A stretch of 64,000 nucleotides of DNA from Terrabacter sp. 28 (GCA_000955875.1 JYOE01000005.1:62334-126333), one strand, 5' to 3'. Shown: positions 18,919-29,658, counted from the first letter of the stretch. A program made the numbers and translations. The notes: generated by a model not told the origin, from the letters alone.

Positions 18919-19392
18919 TTGAGCGCCACACCGGCCCCGAGCGCATCACAGTCCGATGCGTTCGCGCAGCTCCTCCGGGGGTCCTTGCTGCCGACCGCCG
19001 CCGCCGGCCTCGTGTGCGTCGTCGTCGGACTCTTCTCGAGCCCCAAGGCCGCCTGGTCGGCCGCGCTGGGCGCCGCACTCGTGATCTTCTTCTTCAGCCT
19101 CACGCTGCTCGTCATGAAGCGCACGGCCGACCTCCCGCCCACGACGACGATGATGATCGTGATGGCGACGTACACCTTCAAGGTGGTCGTCCTCGGCGTC
19201 ATCATGTTCGCGCTGCGCGACGTCACCTGGGCGTCCGGCTACGCCATCGGACTGTCCGTCACGGTCTGCGCCGTCGTCTGGCTGTTCTTCGAGATGCGCG
19301 CCTACAAGCGGCTGCGCATCTTCGCCTACGACCCCGACGGCGAGGCCTCGCTCGACCAGCCGCAGAGCCGGGAGCCGCGTGATGAGCCGTGA
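18919..19392 (+). CDS. atpI: ATP synthase-associated membrane protein AtpI-like
   Basis: 157 residues, four predicted membrane helices (~25-45, 50-70, 82-104, 110-130) and a charged C-tail. AtpI-type proteins assist c-ring assembly or ion supply to Fo. TTG start at 18919 preceded by a weak AGG; an alternative downstream start cannot be excluded. Head of the ATP synthase operon, behind the CRP-like palindrome. Confidence 0.8.
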   Translation: MSATPAPSASQSDAFAQLLRGSLLPTAAAGLVCVVVGLFSSPKAAWSAALGAALVIFFFSLTLLVMKRTADLPPTTTMMIVMATYTFKVVVLGVIMFALRDVTWASGYAIGLSVTVCAVVWLFFEMRAYKRLRIFAYDPDGEASLDQPQSREPRDEP

Positions 19393-19406
19393 CACGGAAG
19401 GTCACC

Positions 19407-19694
19407 ATGACCACCCCCACACCGCCCGACGAGCCCACCAAGTCGTCCGAGCCATCCGAGCCGTCCGAGCCCACGGCGGCCGAGAAGGCCGAGGAGCTGC
19501 GTGCGTTCAACAGCCGCGAGCAGGACTCGGCGTGGCGTGCCGTCGCCTACCTGCTGTCAGGACCGCTGGTCTACGGCGGCCTGGGTGCCCTGGCCGACCA
19601 CTGGCTCGGCACGTCGTGGCTCGTCGGAGCCGGGATCGTGGGTGGGATGGCCCTGTCGCTCTACCTGATCTGGTTCCGATACGGTACCCATTGA
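19407..19694 (+). CDS. atpZ: AtpZ/AtpI-family small membrane protein
   Basis: 95 residues: Ser/Glu/Pro-rich N-terminus with a repeated SEP unit, then two helices (VAYLLSGPLVYGGLGALAD, WLVGAGIVGGMALSLYLIWF). Typical AtpZ arrangement before atpB. Start chosen at ATG 19407 because GGAAGG (19396-19401) is 5 bases upstream; a GTG at 19389 that overlaps the atpI stop is the alternative. Confidence 0.8.
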   Translation: MTTPTPPDEPTKSSEPSEPSEPTAAEKAEELRAFNSREQDSAWRAVAYLLSGPLVYGGLGALADHWLGTSWLVGAGIVGGMALSLYLIWFRYGTH

Positions 19695-19842
19695 GCCCAG
19701 CGGCCCCCGTGCTGTCGCACAGCGCGCACCGAGCCAGCACGCCGACCTGGGATCCCGCCGGCAGCACGAAGCCAGGCGTTGATCCAGCACCGCTGACGCA
19801 GAGCGTCACCCGAAGTGCCCAGAACCTACGAAGGAGTAACCC

Positions 19843-20622
19843 GTGAGCATCGTGGCCGCCGCCCCGACGGACTACACCGCCCCCGGTGTCGAGGAGTTCT
19901 GGCAGCCCCTCATCGGTGACGGTGCGTGGGCGATCACGCGTCCCATCTTCCTGATGGTCTTCGCGACCGGCCTCATCATCTGGTGGCTGCTCGCCACCAC
20001 GAAGAAGAAGGCCCTCGTCCCGAGCCGCGGGCAGATGGGCACCGAGGCCGTCTACGGCCTGGTGCGCAACGGCGTCGCCAAGGACCTCATCGGCAGCCAC
20101 GAGTTCATGAAGTTCGTGCCGCTGCTCTTCTCGATGTTCGTGCTGATCCTCGTCAACAACTTCTTCGGCGTCATCCCGCCGATGAGCTACCCGACGATGA
20201 GCCGCATCGGCTTCCCGATCGCCCTGGCCCTCATCGTCTGGGTCGTCTTCCACGTCGTCGGCATGAAGAAGCACGGCTTCCTCGGCTACTGGAAGTCGCT
20301 CGTCCCGGCCGGTCTGCCCAAGGGCATGATCATCCCGATCTTCATCCTCGAGCTGATCACCGACCTCTTCACCCGCCCCGTCACCCTGGCACTGCGACTC
20401 TTCGGCAACATGTTCGCCGGTCACATCCTCATGGTGCTGTTCATCACCGGCGGCTGGTACATGCTCACCTCGGGCGGCATCCTCATCGCCGCCGGCGGCG
20501 TCACGTGGGTCTTCGCCTTCGTCATGACGCTCTTCGAGCTGCTGGTCGAGTTCCTGCAGGCCTACGTCTTCACCCTGCTCGCCGCTCTCTACATCGCCGG
20601 CGCGGTCGCCGACGAGCACTGA
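19843..20622 (+). CDS. atpB: ATP synthase Fo subunit a
   Basis: 259 residues, polytopic. Forms the proton half-channels. Essential arginine Arg185 in LALRLFGNMFAGH; last helices FLQAYVFTLLAALYIAGAV. GTG start with AAGGAG 6 bases upstream. 148 bases without a gene precede it, which hold no feature I can name. Confidence 0.97.
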   Translation: MSIVAAAPTDYTAPGVEEFWQPLIGDGAWAITRPIFLMVFATGLIIWWLLATTKKKALVPSRGQMGTEAVYGLVRNGVAKDLIGSHEFMKFVPLLFSMFVLILVNNFFGVIPPMSYPTMSRIGFPIALALIVWVVFHVVGMKKHGFLGYWKSLVPAGLPKGMIIPIFILELITDLFTRPVTLALRLFGNMFAGHILMVLFITGGWYMLTSGGILIAAGGVTWVFAFVMTLFELLVEFLQAYVFTLLAALYIAGAVADEH

Positions 20623-20676
20623 GCGCCCACCGATTTCACCGACTGCACCACCTGCACGACCCGAGCTTCGCCCAGC

Positions 20677-20698
20677 CCGGCTGACAACCGCCAGCCGG
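20677..20698 (+). other. Small hairpin between atpB and atpE
   Basis: CCGGCTG-N8-CAGCCGG, perfect 7 bp. Lies ahead of the A-rich atpE leader; could be a processing or pausing element. Confidence 0.35.
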
Positions 20699-20724
20699 AC
20701 AACACAAGAAGGAATGGAACAAAC

Positions 20725-20934
20725 ATGACTGGCAACATCGCCATCCTCGGTTACGGCCTCTCCGCCATCGGCCCCGGTATCGGTGTCGGTCTGATCTTCG
20801 CCGCCTACATCAACGGCGTCGCCCGTCAGCCCGAGGCCCGCGGCATGCTCCAGCCGATCGCCTTCCTCGGCATGGCCATCACCGAGGCGCTCGCCATCTT
20901 CGGTATCGCGCTCGCCTTCGTCTTCAAGGGCTGA
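20725..20934 (+). CDS. atpE: ATP synthase Fo subunit c
   Basis: 69-residue hairpin of two helices with the polar loop ARQPEA and the proton-carrying Glu54 in [10 protein letters not shown]. Lacks the Gln/Glu sodium-binding pattern, so proton-coupled. The leader just before the ATG (AAGAAGGAATGG then AACAAAC) is strikingly A-rich for this genome, which fits high translation of the multi-copy c subunit. Confidence 0.98.
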   Translation: MTGNIAILGYGLSAIGPGIGVGLIFAAYINGVARQPEARGMLQPIAFLGMAITEALAIFGIALAFVFKG

Positions 20935-20988
20935 CGCCCCTTCCCGGGGCATCCCGAGACATCGTTCGATTCTCACGAGGAGCACCTC

Positions 20989-21591
20989 ATGCAAGCAGTG
21001 ACCGTGACCGCCGAGGGCGGCGAGGGCGGCTTCTGGGCCACCGCGGCACCGATCATCCCGCACCCGCTGGAGTTCTTCTTCGGCCTCGCGTGCTTCGCCA
21101 TCCTCTACTACGTCGTCAAGACGAAGGTCGTTCCGCGCCTCGAGCAGATCTACGCCGAGCGCACCGCGGCCATCGAGGGCGGCATGAACAAGGCCGAGGA
21201 GGCCCAGGCCCAGGCCCAGGCCGCGCTCGAGCAGTACCAGGCACAGCTCGTCGAGGCCCGCTCCGAGGCCGCCCGCATCCGTGAGGACGCGAAGGCCCAG
21301 GGTGCGCAGATCATCGCCGAGATGCGCGAGCACGCAGCCTCCGAGGCGGCGCGGATCACCGACACGGCGCACAAGCAGATCGAGGCCGAGCGCCAGCAGG
21401 CCGTGGTCTCGCTCCGCAACGACGTCGGCCGCATCTCGACCGACCTCGCGAGCCGCATCGTCGGTGAGTCGCTGCACGACGAGACCCGCCAGAAGGGCAT
21501 CGTCGAGCGCTTCCTCGCCGAGCTCGAGTCGGGCGAGGTCGTGCGCGAGAAGGTCGGCGGCCCCGCCGGCAGCCAGGGCGGAGACGCCTGA
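20989..21591 (+). CDS. atpF: ATP synthase Fo subunit b
   Basis: 200 residues. One N-terminal membrane helix (~25-45), then a long charged coiled coil rich in Ala/Glu/Arg (AEEAQAQAQAALEQYQAQ region) that forms the peripheral stalk. Stop overlaps the atpH start (TGATG). Confidence 0.96.
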   Translation: MQAVTVTAEGGEGGFWATAAPIIPHPLEFFFGLACFAILYYVVKTKVVPRLEQIYAERTAAIEGGMNKAEEAQAQAQAALEQYQAQLVEARSEAARIREDAKAQGAQIIAEMREHAASEAARITDTAHKQIEAERQQAVVSLRNDVGRISTDLASRIVGESLHDETRQKGIVERFLAELESGEVVREKVGGPAGSQGGDA

Positions 21592-22403
21592 TGCAGGGAC
21601 CCTCACGCGCAGCAGCGGCGACCAGCCGCGACGCCTTCACCGGTGCGCTCGCGGCCGGTGCCGACCGGTCGCGGTTGGCCGAGGAGCTGTTCGCCGTCGT
21701 CGACCTGCTCGACGGCAACGCGACCCTGCGTCGCGCGGTCGCCGACCCTTCGCGCGAGGGCTCCGAGAAGGCGCAGCTCGCCGAGCGGCTCCTCTCCGGC
21801 AAGGTCAGTGCCGAGGCGCTGGTCGTGCTCAAGGGAGTCGTCAGCCAGCGCTGGAGCTCCGAGCGTGACCTCTCCGACACCCTCGAGGCGTATGCCGTCG
21901 AGTCCGTCATCGCCACTGCCGAGGCAGGCGACCGCGCCGACCGCGTCGAGGACGAGCTGTTCCGCTTCGAGCGCATCGTCGCGGCCGACCCCGCGCTGCG
22001 GGCGGCGCTGACCGACTCCCAGGCGCCGGCCGACAAGCGTGCCGACCTCGTGTCCTCGCTGCTTCGCGACAAGGTGGCGCCCGAGACGCTCGTGCTGGCT
22101 CGCCAGGCCGTCGTCGCCGCCCGCGGGCGCCGGTTCGACCGGGTCGTCGAGTCCTACCTCGAGACGGCCTCGAGGCGCCGCGAGCAGCAGACGGCCGTCG
22201 TCACCTCGGCCGTCCCGCTCACCGACGACGACCGCGCCCGCCTCGCCGCGGGCCTCGCCTCCATCTACGGCGGCACGGTCCACGTCAACACCGTCGTCGA
22301 CCCCCGGGTCGTGGGCGGGGTCAAGGTCGAGATCGGTGACGAGGTCATCGACGGCACCGTCATCCGCAAGCTCGACGCGGCCCGCCGGGCCATGGGCGCC
22401 TGA
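21591..22403 (+). CDS. atpH: ATP synthase F1 subunit delta
   Basis: 270 residues, longer than the ~180 of E. coli but usual for actinobacteria. Peripheral-stalk subunit binding alpha and b. N-terminal helical bundle and C-terminal conserved GGVKVEIGDEVIDGTVIRKL. ATG shares one base with the atpF stop. Confidence 0.95.
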   Translation: MQGPSRAAAATSRDAFTGALAAGADRSRLAEELFAVVDLLDGNATLRRAVADPSREGSEKAQLAERLLSGKVSAEALVVLKGVVSQRWSSERDLSDTLEAYAVESVIATAEAGDRADRVEDELFRFERIVAADPALRAALTDSQAPADKRADLVSSLLRDKVAPETLVLARQAVVAARGRRFDRVVESYLETASRRREQQTAVVTSAVPLTDDDRARLAAGLASIYGGTVHVNTVVDPRVVGGVKVEIGDEVIDGTVIRKLDAARRAMGA

Positions 22404-22494
22404 GCGCCACCACAGCGCCCGACACAGCGCCCACCACAAGCTGTGAACAACCACCGGCCCGTTCCGCGGGTCGAAACCGAGGAGAAGATCTGAC

Positions 22495-24126
22495 ATGACG
22501 GAGCTTTCGATCCGTCCGGAGGAGATCCGGGACGCACTGGACTCGTTCGTCCAGTCCTACGAGCCCGGCGCGGCCTCCCGCGAAGAGGTCGGCCGCGTCA
22601 CCGACGCCGGTGACGGCATCGCTCACGTCGAGGGACTGCCCTCGGCCATGACCAACGAGCTGCTCCAGTTCGAGGACGGCACGCTCGGCCTCGCCCTGAA
22701 CCTCGACGTCCACGAGATCGGCGTCGTCGTGCTCGGTGACTTCGCCGGCATCGAGGAGGGCCAGGTCGTCAAGCGCACGGGCGAGGTCCTCTCCGTCCCG
22801 GTCGGCGACGACTTCCTCGGTCGCGTCATCGACCCGCTCGGCAACCCCATCGACGGTCTCGGCGAGATCGCGTCGGAGGCGCGCCGCGCCCTCGAGCTGC
22901 AGGCCCCCACGGTGGTCCAGCGCAAGTCGGTGCACGAGCCGCTGCAGACCGGCATCAAGTCGATCGACGCCATGACGCCGATCGGCCGCGGCCAGCGCCA
23001 GCTCATCATCGGCGACCGCCAGACCGGCAAGACCACGGTCGCGATCGACACGATCATCAACCAGAAGCGCAACTGGGAGTCGGGCGACCCCGACGCGCAG
23101 GTCCGCTGCATCTACGTCGCCATCGGCCAGAAGGGCTCGACCATCGCGTCGGTCCGCGGCACCCTCGAGGAGGCCGGCGCGCTCGAGTACACGACGATCG
23201 TCGCCGCCCCGGCGTCCGACTCGGCGGGCTTCAAGTACCTCGCGCCCTACACCGGATCGGCCATCGGCCAGCACTGGATGTACCAGGGCAAGCACGTCCT
23301 CATCGTCTTCGACGACCTGTCCAAGCAGGCCGAGGCCTACCGCGCCGTGTCGCTGCTGCTGCGCCGTCCGCCGGGCCGCGAGGCCTACCCGGGTGACGTC
23401 TTCTACCTGCACTCGCGTCTGCTCGAGCGCTGCGCGAAGCTGTCCGACGACCTGGGCCACGGCTCGATGACGGGTCTGCCGATCATCGAGACCAAGGCCG
23501 GTGACGTCTCGGCGTACATCCCGACCAACGTCATCTCGATCACCGACGGCCAGATCTACCTCCAGGCCGACCTGTTCAACGCCAACGTGCGTCCCGCCAT
23601 CGACGTGGGTGTCTCGGTCTCCCGAGTCGGCGGTGCCGCTCAGATCAAGGCGATGAAGTCGGTCGCCGGTCGACTCAAGCTCGACCTCGCGCAGTTCCGC
23701 GCCATGGAGGCGTTCGCGATGTTCGCCTCCGACCTCGACCCCGCGTCGCGTGCCCAGCTCGCCCGTGGTGCGCGCCTCGTCGAGCTGCTCAAGCAGCCGC
23801 AGAGCTCGCCGTACCCCGTCGAGGAGCAGGTGGTCTCGATCTGGACCGGCACCACCGGCAAGCTCGACGACGTCGCCGTCGAGGACGTCCGCGCGTTCGA
23901 GACCGAGCTGCTCGAGACCCTGCGTCGCGACGGCAAGATCCTCCAGACGATCCGCGAGACCCTCAAGCTCGACGAGGACACCGAGGCGGCCCTCACCAAG
24001 GTCGTCGACGAGGTGAAGTTCACCTTCCGCGGCACCGGGCGTGACGGCCTCGAGGCCGGCAACGAGGAGTTCGACGAGATCGCCGACGACCAGATCACCC
24101 AGGCGAAGATCGTCAAGCAGAAGTGA
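22495..24126 (+). CDS. atpA: ATP synthase F1 subunit alpha
   Basis: 543 residues. Beta-barrel, nucleotide-binding domain with GDRQTGKT (173-180), helical C-domain. Non-catalytic nucleotide sites. GAGGAGA upstream of the ATG. Followed by a perfect 41-base inverted repeat before atpG. Confidence 0.98.
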   Translation: MTELSIRPEEIRDALDSFVQSYEPGAASREEVGRVTDAGDGIAHVEGLPSAMTNELLQFEDGTLGLALNLDVHEIGVVVLGDFAGIEEGQVVKRTGEVLSVPVGDDFLGRVIDPLGNPIDGLGEIASEARRALELQAPTVVQRKSVHEPLQTGIKSIDAMTPIGRGQRQLIIGDRQTGKTTVAIDTIINQKRNWESGDPDAQVRCIYVAIGQKGSTIASVRGTLEEAGALEYTTIVAAPASDSAGFKYLAPYTGSAIGQHWMYQGKHVLIVFDDLSKQAEAYRAVSLLLRRPPGREAYPGDVFYLHSRLLERCAKLSDDLGHGSMTGLPIIETKAGDVSAYIPTNVISITDGQIYLQADLFNANVRPAIDVGVSVSRVGGAAQIKAMKSVAGRLKLDLAQFRAMEAFAMFASDLDPASRAQLARGARLVELLKQPQSSPYPVEEQVVSIWTGTTGKLDDVAVEDVRAFETELLETLRRDGKILQTIRETLKLDEDTEAALTKVVDEVKFTFRGTGRDGLEAGNEEFDEIADDQITQAKIVKQK

Positions 24127-24129
24127 CAC

Positions 24130-24170
24130 CTTCCGTATGCCGCCCGGCCCGGCCGGGCGGCATACGGAAG
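24130..24170. repeat. Perfect 41-base inverted repeat between atpA and atpG
   Basis: Two perfect 20-base arms (left arm begins CTTCCGTATGCCGCCCGG) around a single central C. Each arm includes a GTATGCC heptamer. As RNA it forms a very stable hairpin 4 bases after the atpA stop; there is no U-tract. It lies inside the ATP synthase operon and could protect the atpA 3' end or partly attenuate atpGD. Confidence 0.9.
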
Positions 24171-24231
24171 CGGGCGTGAGCCCACCCTGTCGGCAACCAC
24201 AGACCTTTAGAGACCAAGAGAGGCGGAGCAC

Positions 24232-25170
24232 ATGGGAGCGCAGATGCGGATCTACCGCCAGCGCATCAAGTCCGTCAACTCCATCAAGAAGATCACCAAC
24301 GCGATGGAGCTGATCGCGGCCGCACGCGTCGTCAAGGCCCGCCAGCGGGCCACCGAGGCGATGCCGTACACGACCGCGCTGACGCGCGCCGTGTCCGCGG
24401 TGGCGACCAACACGAACGAGGACCACCCGTTGACGACGGCGAAGGAGACCGCGAAGCGGGCCGGCGTCGTCATCATCACGGCGGACCGCGGACTTGCCGG
24501 TGCCTACTCCGTCGCGGCGATCAAGGAGAGCGCGGAGCTGATCTCCAGGCTGACCGCCGAGGGCAAGGAGGTCGTGCCCTACCTCGTCGGTCGCAAGGCC
24601 GTGAGCTACTACAAGTTCCGCAAGCGCGAGTACGCCGCCGAGTGGACCGGCTTCTCCGACGCCCCGACGTTCGAGACCGCCAAGGAGATCGCCGACCGCA
24701 TCACGGCCGACTTCCTCAAGGACACCGAGGAGGGCGGCAACGACGAGATCCACGTCGTCTTCACCCGGTTCCGCTCGATGGTCCGCCAGGACCCGCACGT
24801 CCTGCGGCTGCTGCCGCTCGAGGTCGTGGAGGCCGACGAGGCCGGCGAGGACAGCGACCTCGACCTGTCGGTGAACCGCTACGAGGAGGGGCAGATCCCG
24901 CCCGAGTACTCCTTCGAGCCGGGTGCCGCCGAGGTGCTCGACCTGCTGCTGCCGAAGTACGTGCGCAACCGCATCTTCACCGCGCTGCTCAGCTCGGCCG
25001 CCTCCGAGCTGGCCGCCCGCCAGCGCGCGATGAAGTCCGCGACCGACAACGCCGGCGAGCTCATCAAGAAGTACGAGCGCCTCGCCAACCAGGCCCGCCA
25101 GGCCGGCATCACCCAAGAGATCAGCGAAATCGTGGGCGGCGCAGACGCCCTCGCCGACGCCACGAAGTAA
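24232..25170 (+). CDS. atpG: ATP synthase F1 subunit gamma
   Basis: 312 residues. Central rotor shaft. N-terminal helix [21 protein letters not shown] and C-terminal helix [13 protein letters not shown] are the conserved coiled-coil parts; [12 protein letters not shown] is a family mark. A ~15-residue acidic insertion ([14 protein letters not shown]) is typical of actinobacteria. Preceded by AGGCGGAG. Confidence 0.97.
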   Translation: MGAQMRIYRQRIKSVNSIKKITNAMELIAAARVVKARQRATEAMPYTTALTRAVSAVATNTNEDHPLTTAKETAKRAGVVIITADRGLAGAYSVAAIKESAELISRLTAEGKEVVPYLVGRKAVSYYKFRKREYAAEWTGFSDAPTFETAKEIADRITADFLKDTEEGGNDEIHVVFTRFRSMVRQDPHVLRLLPLEVVEADEAGEDSDLDLSVNRYEEGQIPPEYSFEPGAAEVLDLLLPKYVRNRIFTALLSSAASELAARQRAMKSATDNAGELIKKYERLANQARQAGITQEISEIVGGADALADATK

Positions 25171-26658
<1,488 letters not shown>

Positions 26659-26701
26659 GCTCGCACCACTCGACCACCAGTGTGATCGAGCAGACATGCG
26701 C

Positions 26702-26735
26702 CGGCGCCGGTGTCCCGAAAGGGATGCCGGCGCCG
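26702..26735 (+). terminator. Terminator after atpD
   Basis: CGGCGCCGGTGTCCC pairs with GGGATGCCGGCGCCG (15 bp, two G-T pairs) around a GAAA tetraloop, 43 bases after the atpD stop. No U-tract, but the stem is very stable. Confidence 0.7.
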
Positions 26736-26786
26736 TCGCGTTGTAGGAGTTGACGAGAACCTGTCGAGCAGCAAGGAGCCGCCGTC

Positions 26787-28184
26787 ATGACTCAGCCCAC
26801 CTCGCCCACCCCGTCCACCGCGTCGCGCCACCGCGTCGTGGTCATCGGCTCGGGCTTCGGAGGACTGTTCAGCACACAGAAGCTGAAGGGCGCCGACGTC
26901 GACGTCACCCTCATCGCCCGCACCACGCACCACCTGTTCCAGCCGCTGCTCTACCAGGTGGCGACCGGCATCCTGTCCGAGGGCGAGATCGCGCCCTCGA
27001 CGCGCGAGGTGCTGCACCGGCAGCGCAACGCCAAGGTGCTGCTCGGCGACGTCACCGACATCGACCTCGATGCGCGGACCGTGACGCACACGGCGGTCGG
27101 CCGCGAGACCGTCACGCCCTACGACTCGCTTATCGTCGCGGCGGGTGCGGGCCAGTCGTGGTTCGGCAACGACCAGTTCTCCCGCCACGCCCCGGGCATG
27201 AAGTCGATCGACGACGCGCTCGAGCTGCGTGGGCGCATCTTCGGCTCGTTCGAGCTGGCCGAGCTCGCCTCGACGCCGGCCGAGGTCGAGCGCCTCATGA
27301 CCTTCGTCGTCGTCGGCGCGGGCCCGACCGGCGTCGAGATGGCCGGTCAGATCTCCGAGCTGGCCAAGCGCACCCTGCGCCGCGACTTCCGGCGCATCGA
27401 CCCGACCAAGGCGCGGGTCATCCTGCTCGACGCCGCGCCGGCCGTGCTCGGGTCGTTCGGCGAGAAGCTCGGCGAGCGCGCCGTCAAGCGCCTCACCGAG
27501 ATGGGAGTCGAGGTGCGCCTCGGCGCCAAGGTTGTCGACGTCGACTCCACCGGCATCGAGGTCGAGACCGACGACGGCTCGCGCGAGCGCATCGAGTCGG
27601 TCTGCAAGGTGTGGGCGGCCGGCGTCAGCGCGTCGCCGCTCGGGCGCCGGCTCGCCGAGCAGTCCGGAGCCGGCGTCGACCGCGCCGGCCGCGTCGAGGT
27701 GAACGACGACCTCACGCTGCCCGGTCACCCCGAGGTCTTCGTCGTCGGCGACATGATGGCCCTGCGTGGCCTGCCGGGAGTCGCGCAGGTCGCGATCCAG
27801 GGCGGTCGCTACGCCGCAGAGCAGATCGAGCGCCGGCTCGAGGGCAAGCCGCCGAAGGGCCCGTTCGAGTACTTCGACAAGGGCTCGATGGCGACGATCT
27901 CGCGCTTCTCGGCCGTCGCCTCGGTGGGCAAGGCCCAGTTCAGCGGCTTCTTCGCCTGGATCCTCTGGCTGGCCGTGCACCTCGTCTACATCATCGGCTT
28001 CAAGCACCGCATCACGACGCTGCTGCACTGGGTCGTCACCTTCATCGGGCGCGGCCGCTCCGAGCGGGTCGTGACCGAGCAGCAGGTCTTCGCGAGGCAG
28101 GCGATCGCCGACCTCGGTTCTGACTACAGCCCCGAGCTGCCTCGGCTCGAGAAGGACCGACCGCACGAGGCCCAGGCCGACTGA
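26787..28184 (+). CDS. ndh: Type II NADH dehydrogenase
   Basis: 465 residues. Single-subunit, non-pumping NADH:quinone oxidoreductase on the inner face of the membrane. FAD Rossmann motif VVVIGSGFGG at ~16-25, NADH motif VVVGAGPTGVEMAG at ~174-187, EVFVVGDM near the flavin, and a C-terminal amphipathic/hydrophobic anchor (FSGFFAWILWLAVHLVYIIG). AAGGAG 8 bases before ATG. Flanked by strong hairpins, so a separate transcription unit within the ATP synthase block; TTGACG at 26750-26755 may be its -35. Confidence 0.95.
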   Translation: MTQPTSPTPSTASRHRVVVIGSGFGGLFSTQKLKGADVDVTLIARTTHHLFQPLLYQVATGILSEGEIAPSTREVLHRQRNAKVLLGDVTDIDLDARTVTHTAVGRETVTPYDSLIVAAGAGQSWFGNDQFSRHAPGMKSIDDALELRGRIFGSFELAELASTPAEVERLMTFVVVGAGPTGVEMAGQISELAKRTLRRDFRRIDPTKARVILLDAAPAVLGSFGEKLGERAVKRLTEMGVEVRLGAKVVDVDSTGIEVETDDGSRERIESVCKVWAAGVSASPLGRRLAEQSGAGVDRAGRVEVNDDLTLPGHPEVFVVGDMMALRGLPGVAQVAIQGGRYAAEQIERRLEGKPPKGPFEYFDKGSMATISRFSAVASVGKAQFSGFFAWILWLAVHLVYIIGFKHRITTLLHWVVTFIGRGRSERVVTEQQVFARQAIADLGSDYSPELPRLEKDRPHEAQAD

Positions 28185-28203
28185 CCGGCCTCTGTCACGA
28201 GAC

Positions 28204-28245
28204 GCCGCTGGGCCGGCTCCCACCCTCGGGAGCCGGCCCAGCGGC
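28204..28245. terminator. Bidirectional terminator between ndh and the opposing gene
   Basis: GCCGCTGGGCCGGCTCCC and its exact complement (18 bp) around ACCCTC. Lies between convergent genes. Confidence 0.8.
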
Positions 28246-28294
28246 ATACGTGGTCGGCGTCAGCGCACGCCCGGGGGACGGCTCAGGAGGCCGC

Positions 28295-28732
28295 TCAGGG
28301 GACGAGGCGCTCCACGGCCGCACCGAGGCGCGGGAGGGCGGCCACGACGTGTTCCTTGGCCTTTCCGCGCAGCGAGCCGTAGACCTTCGCGGCCGCCCCG
28401 TGCGAGGTGCTCGCTGCCTTCGTGTCGGTGACGGCCAGCAGGGCGTCGGCGGCGGCGTCGGGCTGTGCGGCGAGGTGCGCGCCGAACGACTGCTCTCCCT
28501 TGGTCGCCCAGAACGGGTCGAGCGCCGTGGCGAACTGGGGGAGCAGTCGGTCGGTGGCGCTCGAGACGAAGTTGCCGCCCAGCTTCTTCGCGGCGGCGTA
28601 GCCGGCCTTGACGGCGGCGCCCCCGAGGCCGGACTTGTCGGCGACCTCGGCGTCGATGACGTCGGTGAGGGTCGCGACGGCCACCGGGCGGCGGGTCGGC
28701 TCGAGCAGGGCATCGGACACGGCAGTGCTCAT
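28295..28732 (-). CDS. Conserved actinobacterial hypothetical protein
   Basis: 145 residues, mostly helical and Ala-rich, no signal or membrane segment. ATG at 28732 with AGGAG 9 bases upstream. The stretch VIDAEVADKSGLGGAAVKAGY resembles short actinobacterial proteins of unknown function (I believe the DUF6918 type, from memory). No catalytic motif is visible. Transcribed against ndh and atpC, thereby cutting atpC off from atpD. Confidence 0.75.
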   Translation of the reverse strand: MSTAVSDALLEPTRRPVAVATLTDVIDAEVADKSGLGGAAVKAGYAAAKKLGGNFVSSATDRLLPQFATALDPFWATKGEQSFGAHLAAQPDAAADALLAVTDTKAASTSHGAAAKVYGSLRGKAKEHVVAALPRLGAAVERLVP

Positions 28733-28813
28733 CGGTAATGACTCCTGTGGAGGTGGGGAATCGGCGCGGGCGGCCCGTGCCACCTCGCGTACGGAGCATC
28801 CTTCCAGAGGCAC

Positions 28814-28819
28814 TAAACT
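28814..28819 (+). promoter_or_regulatory. Putative -10 element of atpC
   Basis: TAAACT, 31 bases before the GTG of atpC. A separate promoter is expected because the upstream gene is on the other strand. No clear -35. Confidence 0.4.
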
Positions 28820-28850
28820 GCAGAGCACACCCCCACGATCCGGAGGAAAC

Positions 28851-29126
28851 GTGAGTTCGCTCAAGGTTGAGATGGTTGCCGCCGACCGGAAGGTCTGGGA
28901 GGGCGAGGCCAAGTTCGTACGCGCCCGGTCCATCTCGGGCGAGCTGGGCATCCTGCCCGGCCACACGCCGCTCCTCGGCGTCCTCGTCGAGGGCGAGGTC
29001 GCCATCGAGTCGCTCGAGGGCGACCGTCGCACGGTGACCGTCGACGGCGGCTTCCTGTCGGTCGACTCCGACGTGGTCACGATCGTGGCCGAGCACGTCG
29101 ACGCGTCGTCGCTCCAGGCGAACTGA
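28851..29126 (+). CDS. atpC: ATP synthase F1 subunit epsilon, short form
   Basis: 91 residues: only the N-terminal beta-sandwich (LKVEMVAADRKVWEG, GELGILPGHTPLLGVL). The C-terminal two-helix domain, which inhibits ATP hydrolysis in E. coli (139 residues), is absent, also compared with the ~120-residue mycobacterial protein. Short forms occur in some other Micrococcales. GTG start with GGAGGA upstream. Detached from atpD by ndh and an opposing gene; precedes the DUF2550 gene as in mycobacteria. Confidence 0.95.
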   Translation: MSSLKVEMVAADRKVWEGEAKFVRARSISGELGILPGHTPLLGVLVEGEVAIESLEGDRRTVTVDGGFLSVDSDVVTIVAEHVDASSLQAN

Positions 29127-29135
29127 GGCCACCGC

Positions 29136-29573
29136 GTGCCGTCCGTTCTCGTCTCGACCGAGATCGTGATCGGCACGCTCCTGGTGGTCGCGGTGGTCGT
29201 CCTCGCGACGACGTACCTGCGCCGCCGCTACATCGCCAAGGGCCTGCCCCTGACGCTCTGCGGTCTGCGCTGCACGCAGACCGACCGTTGGCGCCTGGGT
29301 CTGATCCGGTTCGGTGACAACGCCCTCGAGTGGCACGCGCTCGGGGGCGTCTCCGTGCGCCCGAAGCACCGGTGGCTGCGCCAGCGGCTCATCCTCGACG
29401 CCCCGGAGCTGCTCGTCGGGCGCGACTCGATCCCGCTGCTGCCCGACGCGAGCCGCGTCCCCTGCACCGACGGTGACAAGGTCTTCGAGCTGGCCCTGCA
29501 GGGCCCGGCCTACACCGCGCTGCGGTCGTGGCAGGAGGCCGCGCCCCCCGGCTACAACGTCAACGTCGCCTGA
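29136..29573 (+). CDS. DUF2550 family membrane protein
   Basis: 145 residues. One N-terminal helix (IVIGTLLVVAVVVLATTYL), then a cytoplasmic domain with WRLGLIRFGDNALEWHAL and RSWQEAAPPGYNVNV. Conserved downstream of atpC across actinobacteria; function unknown. GTG start 9 bases after the atpC stop, probably co-transcribed. Confidence 0.88.
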   Translation: MPSVLVSTEIVIGTLLVVAVVVLATTYLRRRYIAKGLPLTLCGLRCTQTDRWRLGLIRFGDNALEWHALGGVSVRPKHRWLRQRLILDAPELLVGRDSIPLLPDASRVPCTDGDKVFELALQGPAYTALRSWQEAAPPGYNVNVA

Positions 29574-29658
29574 CCTCGCCGGGCAGCAGGGGCGCGGGAC
29601 GTGCCCCGTTCCGGCTCACGAGGCAGGGCGCCGCTCATCAGCGCCGCAGTCCTGCGAC

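Noticed and set aside
24130..24170. Idea that the two perfect palindromes (here and 44545) are copies of one mobile REP-like element
   Set aside because: They share only the heptamer; the arms run in opposite order and the flanks differ. With two examples it cannot be supported.
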